A DNA stretch of 7,293 nt, taken from NCBI GenBank assembly GCA_020697475.1, contig JAJFMO010000166.1:1-7293 (forward strand). Direction: 5' to 3'. Positions 5,504 to 7,293 of the stretch are shown piece by piece (the first letter of the stretch is position 1; the number at the start of each line of letters is the position of its first letter). Origin of the DNA: Paenibacillaceae bacterium. GTDB taxonomy: Bacteria > Bacillota > Bacilli > Paenibacillales > NBRC-103111. Under the pieces are notes generated by a model. That model was not told where the DNA came from. It saw nothing but the letters and a program-made list of their open reading frames with translations, and made no database searches. The translations under genes were made by a program, and so were the position numbers.

Positions 5504-7293
5504 ATGAATAAAAAAGTACCGTTATTTATGGCCGTCGCGCTCGCCTTGGGGTTCACGGCCGCAGTACCGCCTGTCGCGGTATTCGCGGGCCCTACGGGAG
5601 TGTTTCTCTCCGACGACACGTATTTCACCTTGCAAAATGCCACTTTAGCGTCCGGCACGGATGCCGCTTCGCTGCAATTTTCGTTGAACTTGCACAACGG
5701 GGGCAGCGACGAAATCGACTTCAACCATTACGGCGCTACGGTCGTCGACGCCGCCGGCAACACGTATTCCGCTCGGCTGACGAGCAAGCAAAGCGCCCGC
5801 GTCTTACCGGGTCAAGACAAGCAATTCCGCTTCTTTTCTTCGGTAGCGCCCGATGAAACTGCAGATCAGCTGCAAGTAAACGTGTTCGCTTGGGACGATT
5901 CCGCTACTTCCATGCAATCGCTCGGGAATTTGCCGGTCGATGAAGCGATCGACGGCGAGCAGGACGCAACCCGGCAAGCGGTGCTTCGCTTAAGCGACAT
6001 CGATGCCACGTATCCAGGGGATGCGGTTGTGACGTTTCAAGTAGCCGGAAGCTATCGGATCGCAGAAAATGGGAAAAGCTATATCTACAGCGAATTGTAT
6101 GCGACGAACGGCGGATCGGCCTCCCTCACTTTGCCCTCTGCGTTGCAGTTTAAGCTGATCGACGGTCAATCGCTGTCTTACAATGCGACTGTCACCGGCG
6201 GCAGCCCGACGCTGCTGCCGAATCAGCCGGCCAAGCTCGCCTTGAAAACCGAGGTGCCTGGCGACTTCGCGCTTGACCAATCGATATTGCAATGGGTGGC
6301 CAAAACGGATGCCAGCGAGAATGTCGTGGCCGGCGTCGAGCTGTCCGGCACGGAAGGAGCGCTTGAGCTCGGCCAAGAGCAACCCATAACCGCCTCCGGC
6401 AGCTCCAGCACGCTCGTCGTGCGGGCGGACAGCGCATCGGCGGTTACTCAATCCGATGGAGTCCACGTGCAAACGACCGTGGTCGTTCGCAACGACGGCG
6501 ACGAGTCGGCCGGCGTCCCGATGATCAAAGGCGCGTATCAATTTGGGAGCAGCGGCAGCATGACGGCCGGCAGCGACCAGAGCGCTACGCAAGCTTATTT
6601 GGCGCCGAAGGAGACGGTCAACTTGCATTTTGCAGCATTGCTACCGCCGAATACCGATCCAGGCACTGCCAGCCTCGTGCTGATGGCCAATGGCAATGAA
6701 GCGCAGACGCCGACAGCGAACTCAACCAGTTCCGCAGGTGCATCGTCCGGCACTGCCTCGGGGTCAGCCGGCAGATCCGGCACGACCGGCACCTCAAGCA
6801 CTTCCGGTTCCTCTGGCGCCTCCGGTTCCAGCTCTGCTGCCACGGGAGACGGTTACTCGCCTTTTGCGTGGATCAGCTTAACCGGAGTCCTAGTGCAAAC
6901 AAACCCGCTGCTCTCTGCCCGCGATTACGTCTTCGGCGCTCCGCTGATCATGTCGCCCAACGGGTTGATTGACAAGAACATGGATGTCGCTCTGGAAGAG
7001 CTGCACATGCATGCCAACAGCGACTTTGGATACAATACCGCCATCGCCAAGTTCAAGCTGACGAACAACGGCAATACGCTTCTTGCGGCGCCCAACTTCG
7101 GAGTCGATCTGGTGAACTCGTCTGGCATCACCTATCAGGGCGTTAGGCAGACGACCGTTGCCGAGCAAATTTTGCCGAACACCAGCTATGTCGTCACTTA
7201 TTCGTTCTTCTTGCCGGCAGGCGAAACCGGAGAAAATCTCGCGATGAACCTCGTCGACGCCGCCACGCTTGCTCCGAACAAACTGACCATCGG
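5504..7293 (+). CDS. Secreted multi-domain beta-sandwich-repeat protein (3' end cut off)
   Basis: The frame stays open to the window edge, giving at least 596 residues with no stop seen. A Sec signal peptide is clear: MNKKVP, a hydrophobic core (7-20), and a probable signal peptidase I site after AVFA (residue 28). The mature protein has about four divergent modules of 90-110 residues (about 39-131, 160-266, 304-396 and 493-586). Each shows alternating beta-strand patterns, a central NxG turn (HNGG, TNGG, RNDG, NNGN), and a late L-P segment followed by a hydrophobic strand and a second Pro. The pattern resembles extracellular Ig-like/DUF4352-like folds, though no family can be assigned with certainty. 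A Ser/Gly/Thr/Ala linker (about 402-447) separates modules 3 and 4. No cysteine was seen in the visible part, and no lipobox or sortase motif, though the C-terminus is missing. Its place as fourth gene of the exporter operon suggests an extracellular partner, sensor or scaffold; the function is unknown. Confidence 0.88.
   Translation, partial: MNKKVPLFMAVALALGFTAAVPPVAVFAGPTGVFLSDDTYFTLQNATLASGTDAASLQFSLNLHNGGSDEIDFNHYGATVVDAAGNTYSARLTSKQSARVLPGQDKQFRFFSSVAPDETADQLQVNVFAWDDSATSMQSLGNLPVDEAIDGEQDATRQAVLRLSDIDATYPGDAVVTFQVAGSYRIAENGKSYIYSELYATNGGSASLTLPSALQFKLIDGQSLSYNATVTGGSPTLLPNQPAKLALKTEVPGDFALDQSILQWVAKTDASENVVAGVELSGTEGALELGQEQPITASGSSSTLVVRADSASAVTQSDGVHVQTTVVVRNDGDESAGVPMIKGAYQFGSSGSMTAGSDQSATQAYLAPKETVNLHFAALLPPNTDPGTASLVLMANGNEAQTPTANSTSSAGASSGTASGSAGRSGTTGTSSTSGSSGASGSSSAATGDGYSPFAWISLTGVLVQTNPLLSARDYVFGAPLIMSPNGLIDKNMDVALEELHMHANSDFGYNTAIAKFKLTNNGNTLLAAPNFGVDLVNSSGITYQGVRQTTVAEQILPNTSYVVTYSFFLPAGETGENLAMNLVDAATLAPNKLTI
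6705..6844 (+). repeat. Ser/Gly/Thr/Ala low-complexity linker
   Basis: Codes for residues about 402-447 of the secreted protein, almost entirely Ser, Gly, Thr and Ala with a single Arg (for example SSTSGSSGASGSSSAATG). Such linkers are flexible and common in wall-spanning Gram-positive proteins. It divides the protein into an N-terminal part with three modules and a C-terminal part with at least one. Confidence 0.8.

Overview
The window looks like chromosomal DNA from a Gram-positive Bacillota, most likely Paenibacillaceae (Paenibacillus/Cohnella-like). This is an inference from strong AGGAGG-type ribosome binding sites ahead of every gene, moderately GC-rich genes next to AT-richer spacers, a Gram-positive Sec signal peptide, and a MacAB/YknXYZ-like exporter without an outer-membrane component. 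No RNA gene, insertion sequence, CRISPR array or phage gene was recognised.

Layout: positions 1-736 hold no convincing gene. The stretch 241-480 is strongly G-skewed on the + strand (80 G against 27 C by direct count). It sits among several short inverted repeats, and two related hairpins at 506-523 and 597-626 lie downstream of the minus-strand gene. One of these, with a T7 run after the stem on the minus strand, is a plausible intrinsic terminator. Positions 737-1585 (minus) encode a 282-residue phytanoyl-CoA dioxygenase (PhyH)-family Fe(II)/2-oxoglutarate oxygenase with an apparently intact metal and cosubstrate triad. It has its own RBS and a sigma-A-like promoter in the 211-bp divergent spacer.

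From 1797 to the right edge runs one + strand gene cluster that looks like a single operon: a long membrane-anchored HlyD/MacA-type adaptor (575 aa), a MacB/LolD-type ABC ATPase (241 aa), an FtsX/MacB-type permease (392 aa, overlapping the ATPase gene by ATGA) and a secreted multi-domain protein (at least 596 aa, cut by the window end). ATPase and permease should form the dimeric type VII ABC motor. The adaptor would sit on its extracytoplasmic face. The fourth product is exported by Sec and consists of repeated beta-sandwich-like modules and a Ser/Gly/Thr linker.

The two most unusual things are in the outer two genes of this operon. The adaptor appears to contain the whole lipoyl-hairpin-lipoyl-beta-barrel core twice in tandem and ends in a Gly-rich tail. 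The last gene encodes an unrecognised surface or secreted protein built of about four divergent repeats and co-transcribed with the exporter. The exported substrate is unknown.
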